Source of the DNA: Bacteroidota bacterium
GTDB lineage: Bacteria > Bacteroidota > Bacteroidia > Chitinophagales > Saprospiraceae
Assembly: GCA_020160935.1 (NCBI GenBank)
Contig: JAIUPL010000007.1
Location: 171,741 to 235,740, forward strand
DNA length: 64,000 bases
Reading direction: 5' to 3'
Both the position numbers and the translations under genes were made by a program. How positions within the stretch are numbered: the stretch's first letter is position 1; the number at the start of each line of letters is the position of its first letter. This document shows, piece by piece, positions 42,275-50,780 of the stretch. The notes beneath the pieces are model-generated. The model was not told where the DNA came from. It ran no database searches and saw only the letters and a list, made by a program, of their open reading frames with translations.

Positions 42275-42411
42275 GTCCTGAGTCCTAAGTCCTAAGTCTG
42301 TAGAGTACACCTGATTACCCTGAGCATCCTGTTTACAAATACCAAGGGTAATCAGGTGTACTCTACAGACTTGGGACTTAGGACTCAGGACTCAGGACTC
42401 AGGACTTACTA
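42267..42411. repeat. AGTCCTA/AGTCCTG hairpin joining two stop codons
   Basis: Left arm 42267-42321 and right arm 42345-42399 are 55 bp with one mismatch: AGTCCTG/AGTCCTA units, then TCTGTAGAGTACACCTGATT. The right side carries an extra unit up to the stop of the HTH gene (minus strand: GAG TAG TAAGTCC). The pcm TGA is inside the left arm. Confidence 0.95.
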
Positions 42412-42711
42412 CTCTTTCCCAATCTTCAGCATCGCCTCCAGCGCGTCCAGATGCGCCTTAAACGCTGCTTTTCCTTTTTCTGTAGCCGCATAGGTGGTTT
42501 GGGGGCGGCGTCCGACGAATTGTTTCCGAAATTCGATGTATTCCTGCGCTTCCAGCGGTTTGAGGTGGCTGGCGAGGTTGCCGTCGGTCAGGTTGAGCAG
42601 TTCTTTCAGCGTATTGTAGTCCACCCAATCGTTCACCGCCAGCACGGACATGATGCCCAGCCGGTTGCGGTGATCAAAAGCAGGATTGAGTTGACTCAGT
42701 ATATCTTTCAT
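42409..42711 (-). CDS. Winged-helix transcriptional regulator (ArsR/PadR-like, HTH_34 type)
   Basis: The start is set at the ATG at 42711 (MKDILSQLNPAFDHRNRLGIMSVL), giving 100 residues. A single winged helix covers almost all of it, with VDYNTLKELLNLTDGNLASHLKPLEAQEYI as helix-turn-helix and RRPQTTYAATEKG as wing. Proteins of this kind repress a neighbouring membrane or transporter gene. It lies 16 bases after the membrane-protein gene on the same strand, so the two are probably one operon. Confidence 0.88.
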   Translation of the reverse strand: MKDILSQLNPAFDHRNRLGIMSVLAVNDWVDYNTLKELLNLTDGNLASHLKPLEAQEYIEFRKQFVGRRPQTTYAATEKGKAAFKAHLDALEAMLKIGKE

Positions 42712-42727
42712 GATAAATTCAAAAACA

Positions 42728-43378
42728 CTAACCTCGTTCGTATTTCCAGTACATCCACATGCCGTACAAAATATGCAACACGCCAAATCCGAGCGCCCAC
42801 AAGGCCAGTCCGTAGCCCGGATAAAAAATACCCAGCAGGCCAAGGCCGATTTCCAGCAGGCCCAGTTGCTCTACGTCGCGGAGGGTAAATTTACTACCAT
42901 TTACCAGCGCCAATCCATAAAACACCAGTGTACTGGGGGCCAAAAAACTTACATATCCGCGATATAACAAAGCGAGTCCGAAAAGACCACCTGTAATCAG
43001 CGGTATTGCAAGCGCCCACAGCAGCCTTTTGGAGGACGCGTCCCAAACTTTTTCGCCGCGTTTACGGGCTTTGCGAGTGGTGAAAAAAACACCACCCGCA
43101 AGCGCCGCCGCTAACACCAGCGTAGCAATGAGGACGAACACGCTTCTGTAATCCGCTCCCCATTTTATCGTTCTGACGGCTTTGTTGTAGTATACTTCAC
43201 TGTCCCGCATACTGAACGGGTCAATTTCCAGGTACTGATATACCACAAAAGCCCCGACAAGTGCACAGGCGCCGGCCCAAACGCCACTCAGGCCGCTCAG
43301 GCTTAAAAAACGGGTGCTGCGCTCCATTAGCGAACGCATTTCAGCCAAATGTTCCAGATGCTGTCGGGTGTCGTTCAT
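42728..43378 (-). CDS. Multi-pass membrane protein of unknown function, paired with the regulator
   Basis: The 216-residue protein has about six hydrophobic segments, near 28-50, 78-98, 117-137, 139-157, 171-188 and 190-207. A short N-terminal helix (MNDTRQHLEHLAEMRSLMERST) precedes the first. The pattern MRSLMERSTRFLSLSGLSGV is one I associate with Bacteroidota proteins located beside HTH_34 regulators. Function unknown; perhaps a sensor or stress membrane protein. A TAACTTTG element lies upstream on the minus strand (43411 to 43404). Confidence 0.75.
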   Translation of the reverse strand: MNDTRQHLEHLAEMRSLMERSTRFLSLSGLSGVWAGACALVGAFVVYQYLEIDPFSMRDSEVYYNKAVRTIKWGADYRSVFVLIATLVLAAALAGGVFFTTRKARKRGEKVWDASSKRLLWALAIPLITGGLFGLALLYRGYVSFLAPSTLVFYGLALVNGSKFTLRDVEQLGLLEIGLGLLGIFYPGYGLALWALGFGVLHILYGMWMYWKYERG

Positions 43379-43403
43379 GTATTTTTTCGTTTACTTTGTA
43401 ACG

Positions 43404-43456
43404 CAAAGTTATTTTTATTTTCTGAATGCTCAAGCCGTCAGGAAAAATTAATTTTG
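43404..43456. promoter_or_regulatory. Divergent promoters of the membrane/HTH operon and rlmB
   Basis: Minus-strand TAACTTTG occupies 43411 to 43404; plus-strand TAATTTTG occupies 43449-43456, eight bases before the rlmB ATG at 43465. Confidence 0.65.
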
Positions 43457-43464
43457 CGCCACAC

Positions 43465-44202
43465 ATGGCAGACAAGAACCTCATATATGGGCATCATCCG
43501 GTCACGGAGGCAATCCGCGCCGGCAAAACGGTGGAAAAAGTATATTTCCAGCAAGGCGTACGCGGCGAACTGGAAAAAGAAATTCGACACCTTACCCGCG
43601 AATACGGCATTCCGCTACAGGTAGTGCCGCGCGAAAAACTCAATAAAATGACCCCGGGCGCCCATCAGGGCGTGGTGGCCTACCTGGCACTGGTGGCGTT
43701 TCAGTCTATCGAAGACGTGCTTCCCTTTGTCTTCGAACAGGGCCAAACGCCCCTGTTTCTCTTGCTCGACGGCATCACTGATGTGCGCAATTTCGGCGCC
43801 ATCTGCCGCTCGGCCGAATGTGCCGGCGTACAGGCTGTCGTTATTCCGCAAAGTGGCGCGGCCCCGGCCAACGAAGAAGCCATGAAAGCCTCGGCCGGCG
43901 CGCTGGCGCGTATCCGCATTTGTCGCGTCCGCAGCCTGTTCAGCACGGTGGAATGGTTGCAGGAGTGCGGCGTGCAGGTAGTGGCTACTGCCCTGAGCGA
44001 CCGATCCATTCCGCTCTACGATGCCGACCTGAGCATCCCCACCGCTATTCTCATGGGCTCGGAAGGGGAAGGTGTGCACCCCAAACTCCTGAAAATGTCG
44101 GATGCTGTCGTCAAAATCCCCCAGGCCACCGATTTCGATTCGTATAATGTGAGTGTGGCGGCAGGAATTGTGTTGTATGAGGCGCTTAGGCAAAGAAAAT
44201 AG
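43465..44202 (+). CDS. rlmB: 23S rRNA 2'-O-methyltransferase RlmB-like (SpoU/TrmH family)
   Basis: The start is the ATG at 43465 (MADKNLIYGHHPVTEAI), giving 245 residues, because a -7 box ends at 43456 and rules out the upstream TTG. The N-terminal L30e-like domain (1-75) is followed by the SPOUT knot: motif 1 DGITDVRNFGAICRSAECAG, motif 2 ILMGSEGEGV and motif 3 IPQATDFDSYNVSVAAGIVLYE. The enzyme methylates a ribose in 23S rRNA (G2251 in E. coli); some relatives modify tRNA. The TAG stop starts a GTGAGAG array shared with thyA. Confidence 0.92.
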   Translation: MADKNLIYGHHPVTEAIRAGKTVEKVYFQQGVRGELEKEIRHLTREYGIPLQVVPREKLNKMTPGAHQGVVAYLALVAFQSIEDVLPFVFEQGQTPLFLLLDGITDVRNFGAICRSAECAGVQAVVIPQSGAAPANEEAMKASAGALARIRICRVRSLFSTVEWLQECGVQVVATALSDRSIPLYDADLSIPTAILMGSEGEGVHPKLLKMSDAVVKIPQATDFDSYNVSVAAGIVLYEALRQRK

Positions 44203-44441
44203 AGGGTGAGAGGGTGAGAGAGTGAGAGGGTGAGAGATGTGAGAGAGTGAGAGGGTGAGAGATGTGAGAGAGTGAGAGGGTGAGAGATGTGAGAGTTCGT
44301 AGAGTTGACCGCTTCACTCTTGGAATTTTCTCAAAAGCGGTCAACTCTACGAACTCTCACATCTCTCACCCTCTCACCCTCTCACTCTCTCACATCTCTC
44401 ACCCTCTCACTCTCTCACATCTCTCACCCTCTCACTCTCTA
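44200..44441. repeat. GTGAGAGGG hairpin joining the rlmB and thyA stop codons
   Basis: Plus strand: TAG then AGGGTGAGAGGG units. Minus strand: TAG then AGAGTGAGAGGG units. Each arm is over 100 bp, built of GTGAGAGG, GTGAGAGA and GTGAGAGAT units in the same order, then a unique inner stem GTTCGTAGAGTTGACCGCTT (44295-44314) with its complement (44335-44354). The loop is about 20 bases. Confidence 0.95.
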
Positions 44442-45233
44442 TATAGCGACCGGCGCCTTAATCCCCGGATACGGGTCATAATTCACCAATTCAAAATCCT
44501 CGTATTTAAACTGAAAAATATCGCGTACGTCCGGATTGATGCGCATGATCGGCAAAGGGCGGGGCGTGCGGGATAATTGCAGATCCACCTGCTCCAGGTG
44601 GTTGACATACAGGTGGGTATCGCCGCCGGTCCACACAAAATCGCCGGGCTGAAGGTCGCATACTTGCGCCAGCATCATGGTGAGCAGGGCATAGGAAGCG
44701 ATATTGAAAGGCACGCCGAGGAACACGTCGGCGCTGCGCTGGTACAACTGGCACGACAATTTTCCATCGGCTACATAAAACTGAAACAGGCAGTGGCAGG
44801 GCGCCAGGGCCATATCGGGCAGGTCGGCAGGGTTCCAGGCCGACACGATGATGCGGCGGCTGTCCGGATTTTTTTTCAGGGTTTGTACCACTTCCGCGAT
44901 CTGGTCGATGGTGCGGCCGTCGGGCGCTACCCAGGAGCGCCACTGCTTGCCGTACACAGGGCCCAGGTTACCATCAGCATCGGCCCATTCATCCCAGATC
45001 GATACGCCGTTGTCTTTCAGGTACTTAATATTGGTATCGCCTTGCAAAAACCAGATCAACTCATGGATAATACTTTTCAGGTGCACCTTTTTGGTCGTCA
45101 CCAACGGAAACCCTTCCTGCAGGTTAAAACGCATCTGGTATCCGAATACGCTGATGGTACCGGTGCCGGTTCGGTCGCTTTTGCGAGTGCCGTGCTGGAG
45201 GATGTGGCGGAGGAGGTCGTGGTAAGCGCGCAT
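44439..45233 (-). CDS. thyA: Thymidylate synthase
   Basis: ThyA methylates dUMP to dTMP using methylene-tetrahydrofolate. The start is the ATG at 45233 ([15 protein letters not shown]), giving 264 residues, the same length as E. coli ThyA; the longer frame adds 15 residues that are merely translated CTCACCT array. Catalytic Cys is in [20 protein letters not shown], the arginine pair in [30 protein letters not shown] and the C-terminal PGIKAPVAI are all present. A GTGAGAG array follows the stop and another lies just upstream of the start. Confidence 0.97.
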   Translation of the reverse strand: MRAYHDLLRHILQHGTRKSDRTGTGTISVFGYQMRFNLQEGFPLVTTKKVHLKSIIHELIWFLQGDTNIKYLKDNGVSIWDEWADADGNLGPVYGKQWRSWVAPDGRTIDQIAEVVQTLKKNPDSRRIIVSAWNPADLPDMALAPCHCLFQFYVADGKLSCQLYQRSADVFLGVPFNIASYALLTMMLAQVCDLQPGDFVWTGGDTHLYVNHLEQVDLQLSRTPRPLPIMRINPDVRDIFQFKYEDFELVNYDPYPGIKAPVAI

Positions 45234-45237
45234 TTTT

Positions 45238-45275
45238 AGAGGTGAGAGGTGAGAGATGGTGAGATGTGAGAGAGG
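45238..45275. repeat. GAGGTGA array upstream of thyA
   Basis: GGTGAGA, GGTGAGAGAT and GGTGAGATGTGAGAGAGG units lie directly before the thyA start (minus strand CTCACCT). A TAnnTTTG match (TATTTTTG, 45298-45305) lies beyond, on the plus strand, 187 bases from the next gene. The rest of the 45276-45491 gap shows no gene; a partial GTTTGGGGGAAAA / TTCCTTCCCCAAAAC hairpin was noted near 45380-45440. Confidence 0.7.
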
Positions 45276-45491
45276 CAAAAGTAGGGGATGGAGGGTTTAT
45301 TTTTGTCAAATGAGCGGAGTGTTTGTGTGAGGATGCAACCGATGAAGGGTAAGATGGCTCATTTGTCGAAACATGCAGGGGTTTGGGGGAAAACATGCAT
45401 TTTTGCAGCGCAATTTCCTTCCCCAAAACAATTTGACAAAAAAATCGTCTAACGTACTTCCGAACTCCGCGAATCCATATACCGGTATTTT

Positions 45492-47540
45492 ATGCAATTC
45501 CTCTTTCCTGCGTTTCTGACTGCCCTGGCTGTTATTGCTGTTCCGATCATCATACACCTGTTTTATTTCCGGCGCTTCAAACGCGTATATTTTACCAATG
45601 TCCGTTTTCTGAAAGAGGTAAAGGAAGAAACCAGCAACCGCCAGAAATTGCGCAACCTGCTGGTCTTGCTCATGCGTTGCCTGGCCATTATTGCCATGGT
45701 GCTGGCATTCGCGCAACCCTTCATTCCGCTTTCGTCGGGGGTAAAAAAAGGAGAGCGGGCGGTGAGTGTTTTCATCGACAACTCCTTTAGTATGAACGCA
45801 TTGTCGAAAGAAGCGCCCCTGCTCGAATTGGCCAAACAACGCGCACGCGACATCATTTCTGCCTACGATGTAGCCGACCGATTTCAGGTGCTGACCAACG
45901 ATTTTGAAGGCCGCGACCAACGCCTAGTCAGCCGGGAAGACGCCCTGAACCGCATCGAGGAGGTGCGCACAAGCCCGGCCTCCCGCGACCTGTCGAAAGT
46001 GCTGATTCGCCAGCAACAATGCCTCAATACCGGCAAACAGGAAAACAAGATTGCCTTCGTGGTGAGCGATTTTCAGTCGAATATTGCCGATGTCGCCAAT
46101 TTCAAAGACTCGCTGATTCAGGTAAATCTGGTGCCCATGCGCGCCGTGCAGGAACGCAACGTATCGGTCGACAGCGTGTGGTTTGAAAGCCCGGTGCAAG
46201 TGCTCAACCAACCTGCCAACCTGCTGGTGAAAGTGAGCAACCGCAGCGACGAATCGGCCGAAGAAGTGCGGCTCAGCCTGCGCCACGACGGACAGGCAAA
46301 ACCCGTCGGCTCGCTTAGCATCCCGGCGCGCAGCACCCGCCTCGATACCGTGAGTTTCAATATACTGCATGCAGGATGGCACGAGGCCAAAATTTCGCTG
46401 ACGGATTATCCGGTGCAGTTTGACGACGATTATTACCTGTCGTTTTATGTCGCCGAACGCATCAATGTGCTGTCTATCAATGGTGTACAGCCCAATAAGT
46501 ACCTCAACAACGCTTTCCTGGGGGTCAAATATTTTCACCTCGATAACGCTGATGTACGCTCGCTCGACTACTCCAAATTTTCGGATTATCAGTTGATCGT
46601 ACTCAATGAACCCTCGGTTGTTTCTTCCGGCCTGGCCAACGAATTAAAAACCTTCGTGCAAAACGGCGGCAATGTGCTGGTGTTCCCACCTCAAACGGCC
46701 GATCTGGGTTCGTACAGCGCTTTTTTGCAAACATTCAATGCTGGTGCACTGGGTAGTTTTGAACCCGTAGCGCGGCAGGCCAGCCAGGTCAATACCGAAG
46801 AGTTTGTATTTCACGATGTTTTTTTGAATAAAAGTGCCAACCTGCGCCTGCCTGCTACACAGGGTAATTTCAAACTGGCGCCGGCACGCGGCGAACAAAT
46901 TCTGACTTACCGCGACGGTTCGGCCATGCTGGCGAAGTATCCGCTTGGCGAAGGCGCGCTGTATTGCTGCGCAGCACCGCTGGCCGAACAAACCAACGAC
47001 CTGGTGCGCAACGGGGAAATTTTCGTGCCCATGTTGTTTAAAATGGCCATTGCAGGCGCCAAAGGCCGCCAAATCGCTTTCACCATCGGCAAAGACGAGG
47101 TGCTGGAAGCCCGACACCAGGTGTCGACCTCCGGAGAAACCATTTACAAACTGCGGAAAGACGCCGCAGATGCTGCGGCGCCCAATGCGGAAGAGTTTAT
47201 TCCCGAACAGCGTATTTTTGGCTCCAAGGTATTACTCACCCCGGGCACGCAGGTAGGCGATGCCGGCTGGTATCGGCTCGGATTACAGGGCGATAGCACG
47301 CTGGCCGTATTTGCTTTCAATTTCGACCGGAAAGAAAGCGACCTGACGTATAAAAGTGAAGATGACCTGGCCCAGGGATTGCAGGCCAATATGAAGGTAT
47401 TGAGCCAGAATGCCGAAGCCAATTTCTCGCAGGTCGTCGGCGAGCAGGAGCGCGGCATCGTACTCTGGCGCTGGTGCGTGGTGTTCGCGTTGCTGTTTTT
47501 GGCCCTGGAAGTGTTGTTCCTGCGGCTGTGGAAAGTGTAG
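45492..47540 (+). CDS. BatA-domain membrane protein with vWA-like region
   Basis: The 682-residue protein begins with the Bat 'aerotolerance' N-terminal domain: TM1 at 5-25 (FLTALAVIAVPIIIHLFYFRRFKRVYFTNVRF is characteristic) and TM2 at about 55-75. A vWA-like fold follows (FIDNSFSMNAL, DxSxS-like metal site), then beta domains and a glutamine-amidotransferase-like segment (about 320-420), and a final TM at about 655-677. Bat-type proteins sit in the inner membrane with periplasmic or cytoplasmic vWA domains; their precise job is unknown. Here it stands without batB/batC/batD neighbours. The MQF start fits the TM1 position. Confidence 0.87.
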   Translation: MQFLFPAFLTALAVIAVPIIIHLFYFRRFKRVYFTNVRFLKEVKEETSNRQKLRNLLVLLMRCLAIIAMVLAFAQPFIPLSSGVKKGERAVSVFIDNSFSMNALSKEAPLLELAKQRARDIISAYDVADRFQVLTNDFEGRDQRLVSREDALNRIEEVRTSPASRDLSKVLIRQQQCLNTGKQENKIAFVVSDFQSNIADVANFKDSLIQVNLVPMRAVQERNVSVDSVWFESPVQVLNQPANLLVKVSNRSDESAEEVRLSLRHDGQAKPVGSLSIPARSTRLDTVSFNILHAGWHEAKISLTDYPVQFDDDYYLSFYVAERINVLSINGVQPNKYLNNAFLGVKYFHLDNADVRSLDYSKFSDYQLIVLNEPSVVSSGLANELKTFVQNGGNVLVFPPQTADLGSYSAFLQTFNAGALGSFEPVARQASQVNTEEFVFHDVFLNKSANLRLPATQGNFKLAPARGEQILTYRDGSAMLAKYPLGEGALYCCAAPLAEQTNDLVRNGEIFVPMLFKMAIAGAKGRQIAFTIGKDEVLEARHQVSTSGETIYKLRKDAADAAAPNAEEFIPEQRIFGSKVLLTPGTQVGDAGWYRLGLQGDSTLAVFAFNFDRKESDLTYKSEDDLAQGLQANMKVLSQNAEANFSQVVGEQERGIVLWRWCVVFALLFLALEVLFLRLWKV

Positions 47541-47616
47541 ATTTTTGGCAATGTTATTGATAGAATGGAGGCATCTGCTCCACCCCTTGAGCCTGGATTC
47601 TTAACATATCCACCGA

Positions 47617-49155
47617 ATGAAGAAAACTGTCTTGTTACTCCTTTTTATCTCCGGTTTCCTGGGGCTGAACGCGCAATCGGCCAAAATTCAGGAACTGGAA
47701 GAGCAGTTGCGCCCGGCATTCGGCCCGGCCCGCGTAACGCTTTATATAGCCTTGTCCGATGCCTGTATAGAAGAAGGCCTGTTCGATAAAGCAGCCGACT
47801 GGGCGGAAGAAGGCGCTGATTTTGCCCGCCGCATCAAACAACCCGAACTGCGTGCCACGGCACTCAATCGCGAGGGGAAAGCCATGATGCTGGGCGGCAA
47901 ACGAAAAGCCGCCGGCCGTTTCGAGCAAAGTCTGGATGTGCTGCGGGAAAACGGCAACAGCAACAAAGCACTGATGCTCGACAACCTGCAAAACCTGCGT
48001 AAACTGGCAGAACGATCGGGAAAATCCAAAGACATCGCCCTTATCGACGATCAAATGGCCGTACTCAATGGCAAAACACCTGGCGCGTCGGCCGAAAGTC
48101 CGGTCACCAAAAGCGAACTGCGGCAGGAACTGGCCGCCCTGAAAAACCAGTTGGCCAATGCCGGTGAAGGATACAAAAACGATCAGGTGCGGCTCATGCA
48201 GGAAAGCAAGGAATTGCAGGCCCAACTGGCCGCTAAAGAGGCTGCCATCGAACAGATGTCGGAAGACCAGATGAAAGCCACGATGCTACTGATGCAACAA
48301 AGGCTGATGCTCGACTCGCTGGTGTTTCGGGCAGGCATTGATTCGCTGGCCAACGCCAATGCCCAACTGGAACTCAGCGAAGCGCAAAGCAACCGCAAAT
48401 TTTATTTAGCCGCTTTGATTGCCCTGCTGCTGCTGGCCGGCGGCTCAACGTACAGTTTTATCCGCGCCCGCACGCATGCCAGGGTGTTGGAAGAAAAAAA
48501 CAAGATCATCCGCGAAGAACAACAACGTTCCGAAAGCCTGCTACTCAACATCCTTCCCTCGCTGGTGGCCGACGAACTCAAGAAAAAAGGCCACACTAAC
48601 GCCCGCTTTTTTGAAGATGTGAGCGTGTTATTTGCCGATTTTGTAGGTTTCAGTAAAATCGCCGAACAACTTGGCCCGCAGCAACTCGTCAGCGAACTCG
48701 ATACCTGTTTTCGCGCTTTCGACCAGATTATTGCCAAATACAACCTCGAAAAAATCAAAACCATCGGCGATGCGTATATGTGCGCCGGCGGACTGCCGGA
48801 TGGTGGTGGCGCACAGTTGCGTGACATGGTATTGGCTGCCCGCGACATGCAAAAATGGCTGCATACCTGGAATACCGAACGCCGTAAAAATGGACAACCG
48901 CGTTTCGAAGCCCGCATCGGCATTCACCGCGGCCCGGTAGTGGCAGGCGTGGTAGGTTCCAAAAAATTCGCTTTCGATATCTGGGGCGATACCGTCAACA
49001 TCGCAGCCCGCATCGAACAGGCTGGCGAAGGCGGCAAAATCAATATCTCCGGCGAAGCGTACGAACTGATCCGGGATGCTTTCCCATGCACGTATCGCGG
49101 CAAAATTGCGGCGAAAAACAAAGGGGAGATCGATATGTATTTTGTGGATAACTGA
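47617..49155 (+). CDS. Class III adenylate cyclase with TPR-like sensor region
   Basis: The 512-residue protein has a signal peptide (1-20), a helical TPR-like periplasmic part (about 25-130), a coiled coil, one TM (about 262-284) and a cytoplasmic cyclase domain (about 330-505). Metal-binding Asp residues are in LFADFVGF (about 340) and KTIGDAYM. The purine-specifying pair is Lys in EKIKTIG and Asp in FDIWGDTVN, which predicts ATP as substrate, so cAMP. The transition-state Asn/Arg motif VNIAARIEQ is complete, so it should be active as a homodimer. It probably converts an envelope signal into cAMP. The stop TGA runs into an ACGGATTGC repeat arm. Confidence 0.92.
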   Translation: MKKTVLLLLFISGFLGLNAQSAKIQELEEQLRPAFGPARVTLYIALSDACIEEGLFDKAADWAEEGADFARRIKQPELRATALNREGKAMMLGGKRKAAGRFEQSLDVLRENGNSNKALMLDNLQNLRKLAERSGKSKDIALIDDQMAVLNGKTPGASAESPVTKSELRQELAALKNQLANAGEGYKNDQVRLMQESKELQAQLAAKEAAIEQMSEDQMKATMLLMQQRLMLDSLVFRAGIDSLANANAQLELSEAQSNRKFYLAALIALLLLAGGSTYSFIRARTHARVLEEKNKIIREEQQRSESLLLNILPSLVADELKKKGHTNARFFEDVSVLFADFVGFSKIAEQLGPQQLVSELDTCFRAFDQIIAKYNLEKIKTIGDAYMCAGGLPDGGGAQLRDMVLAARDMQKWLHTWNTERRKNGQPRFEARIGIHRGPVVAGVVGSKKFAFDIWGDTVNIAARIEQAGEGGKINISGEAYELIRDAFPCTYRGKIAAKNKGEIDMYFVDN

Positions 49156-49380
49156 GAACACGGATTGCACGGATGAATTGCGGATTTTCACGGATTGCGT
49201 GGGTGGTAATGGAGCGTTTGAACGTAAGTGAAGCACAAATGCCATTGTTGGCGTCCTCGCCAACAATAATGGAGCCTTCGTACGAACCCTTCCTATTAAT
49301 CCTTCGTACGAAGGCTCCATTAATTACCACCCACGCAATCTGTGAAAATCCGCAATTCATCCGCGCAATCCGTGTTTCGT
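49153..49380. repeat. Nested hairpin with 54-bp arms after the cyclase gene
   Basis: Arms 49157-49210 and 49323-49376 match with two mismatches (AACACGGATTGC..., GAATTGCGGATTTTCAC, GCGTGGGTGGTAAT). Inside are a second pair, CTTCGTACGAA/TTCGTACGAAGG, and a 10-bp stem, ATTGTTGGCG/CGCCAACAAT, at about 49244-49267. The ACAAATGCCATTGTTGGCG segment recurs at 52127. Confidence 0.9.
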
Positions 49381-49432
49381 TAAACCTTTCCGCCTCTTCA
49401 CAGTCCAAAACGCGAACATAAACACTACGCCC

Positions 49433-50752
49433 ATGTCATCCCTTCGCGTTACACTTGTTTGCCTGCTGGCATTCCACCTTTCCACGCTTTTTTCCCAAAA
49501 TACGCCCCTGTATTTTCCGCCGATTGTGGGGAATACCTGGCAAACGACTTCACCTGCCAGCCTCGGGTTTTGCCCCGAGCGCATCGACAGTCTGTACAAT
49601 TACCTGCAAAACACCCACACCAAGTCGTTTATCCTGCTGAAAGACGGCAAAATTGTGCTCGAACGCTATTTCGATGCGTTTACGCAGGATTCCATCTGGT
49701 ACTGGGCTTCTGCCGGAAAAAGCCTCACCGCTTTTCTCGTCGGACAGGCGCAAGACGAAGGACTGCTGAGCATCAACGACACCACCGCACATTACCTCGG
49801 TGCCGGCTGGACAAGTTGCACGCCCGAACAGGAATCGGCCATCACCATCCGACACCAGATCACCATGACGAGTGGCCTGGACGATACGCCTGTGACCAGC
49901 GACCCCGATCCGGATGACTGCACCGACCCTGCTTGCCTGCAATACCTCGCTCCTGCGGGTACGCGCTGGGCCTACCACAACGCCGTGTACCACCTTGTCC
50001 ACGACGTCATCGAAGCCGCCAGCGGACAAACCATCAACCAGTTTACCAAAACCCGCCTGCTCGACAAGACGGGTATGCGTGGTTTCTGGTTCGACCACAT
50101 CATGTACGGCCGCGCCCGCGACATGGCCCGCTACGGCCTGCTGATGCTCGGCAACGGTGTCTGGAACGGCGATACGCTGTTGCACAACCAGACTTATCTG
50201 TACGATATGTGGCACCCTTCGCAAACGCTCAATCGCAGTTACGGCTACCTCTGGTGGCTTAATGGCCAGCCTTCGTATATGATGCCGGGCGTACAACTGA
50301 CTATTCCGGGGCCGCTGATTCCCAATGCGCCCGCCGACATGTACGCCGCCCTCGGCAAAAACGATCAGAAAATTCACGTGGTGCCCTCCAAAGGCTGGGT
50401 GGTGGTGCGCCAGGGCAACGACGCAGGATTGCCCGGACTGGCAGGATTAGTGCCGATTGCCTTTGACAACCAACTCTGGCACTACCTCAACACCTTGCAG
50501 TGTGGTAGTGTGGCGACCACCGAAATAGATGCCTCTGCCATCAGTATACGCCCCAATCCCACCGTGGGCGACTGGAACATCGATTATTCAGGTGCGGTTG
50601 AGGGCTGGGCTTTGTACGACGCGCAGGGCAGGGTAGTGCGCAGCGGGCAAACGACGCGGGTGTCATCAGAAGGGCTGACAGAGGGTGTGTACTATTTGAA
50701 AGTAACGGTGGAGGGAAAAATGATTTTGCGGAGGGTGGTGAAACTGCGTTGA
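49433..50752 (+). CDS. Secreted serine hydrolase (beta-lactamase/class C fold) with T9SS tail
   Basis: The 439-residue protein has a signal peptide (1-22), a beta-lactamase-fold domain (about 40-350) with the SxxK motif SAGK (Ser93, Lys96) and the YxN-type YHN (181-183), and a T9SS type A sorting domain (about 360-439, SIRPNPTVGDWNIDYSG ... GVYYLKVTVEGKMILRRVVKL). Such enzymes are usually esterases or D-amino-acid peptidases rather than true beta-lactamases. The T9SS tail predicts export across the outer membrane. The start is firm because the signal peptide begins there. Confidence 0.9.
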   Translation: MSSLRVTLVCLLAFHLSTLFSQNTPLYFPPIVGNTWQTTSPASLGFCPERIDSLYNYLQNTHTKSFILLKDGKIVLERYFDAFTQDSIWYWASAGKSLTAFLVGQAQDEGLLSINDTTAHYLGAGWTSCTPEQESAITIRHQITMTSGLDDTPVTSDPDPDDCTDPACLQYLAPAGTRWAYHNAVYHLVHDVIEAASGQTINQFTKTRLLDKTGMRGFWFDHIMYGRARDMARYGLLMLGNGVWNGDTLLHNQTYLYDMWHPSQTLNRSYGYLWWLNGQPSYMMPGVQLTIPGPLIPNAPADMYAALGKNDQKIHVVPSKGWVVVRQGNDAGLPGLAGLVPIAFDNQLWHYLNTLQCGSVATTEIDASAISIRPNPTVGDWNIDYSGAVEGWALYDAQGRVVRSGQTTRVSSEGLTEGVYYLKVTVEGKMILRRVVKLR

Positions 50753-50780
50753 GCACAAAGAGCCCTCGAGTCGTAGTGGA

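Noticed and set aside
45234..45278. 15-residue extension of ThyA
   Set aside because: It is translated CTCACCT array; the shorter start gives exactly the E. coli ThyA length.
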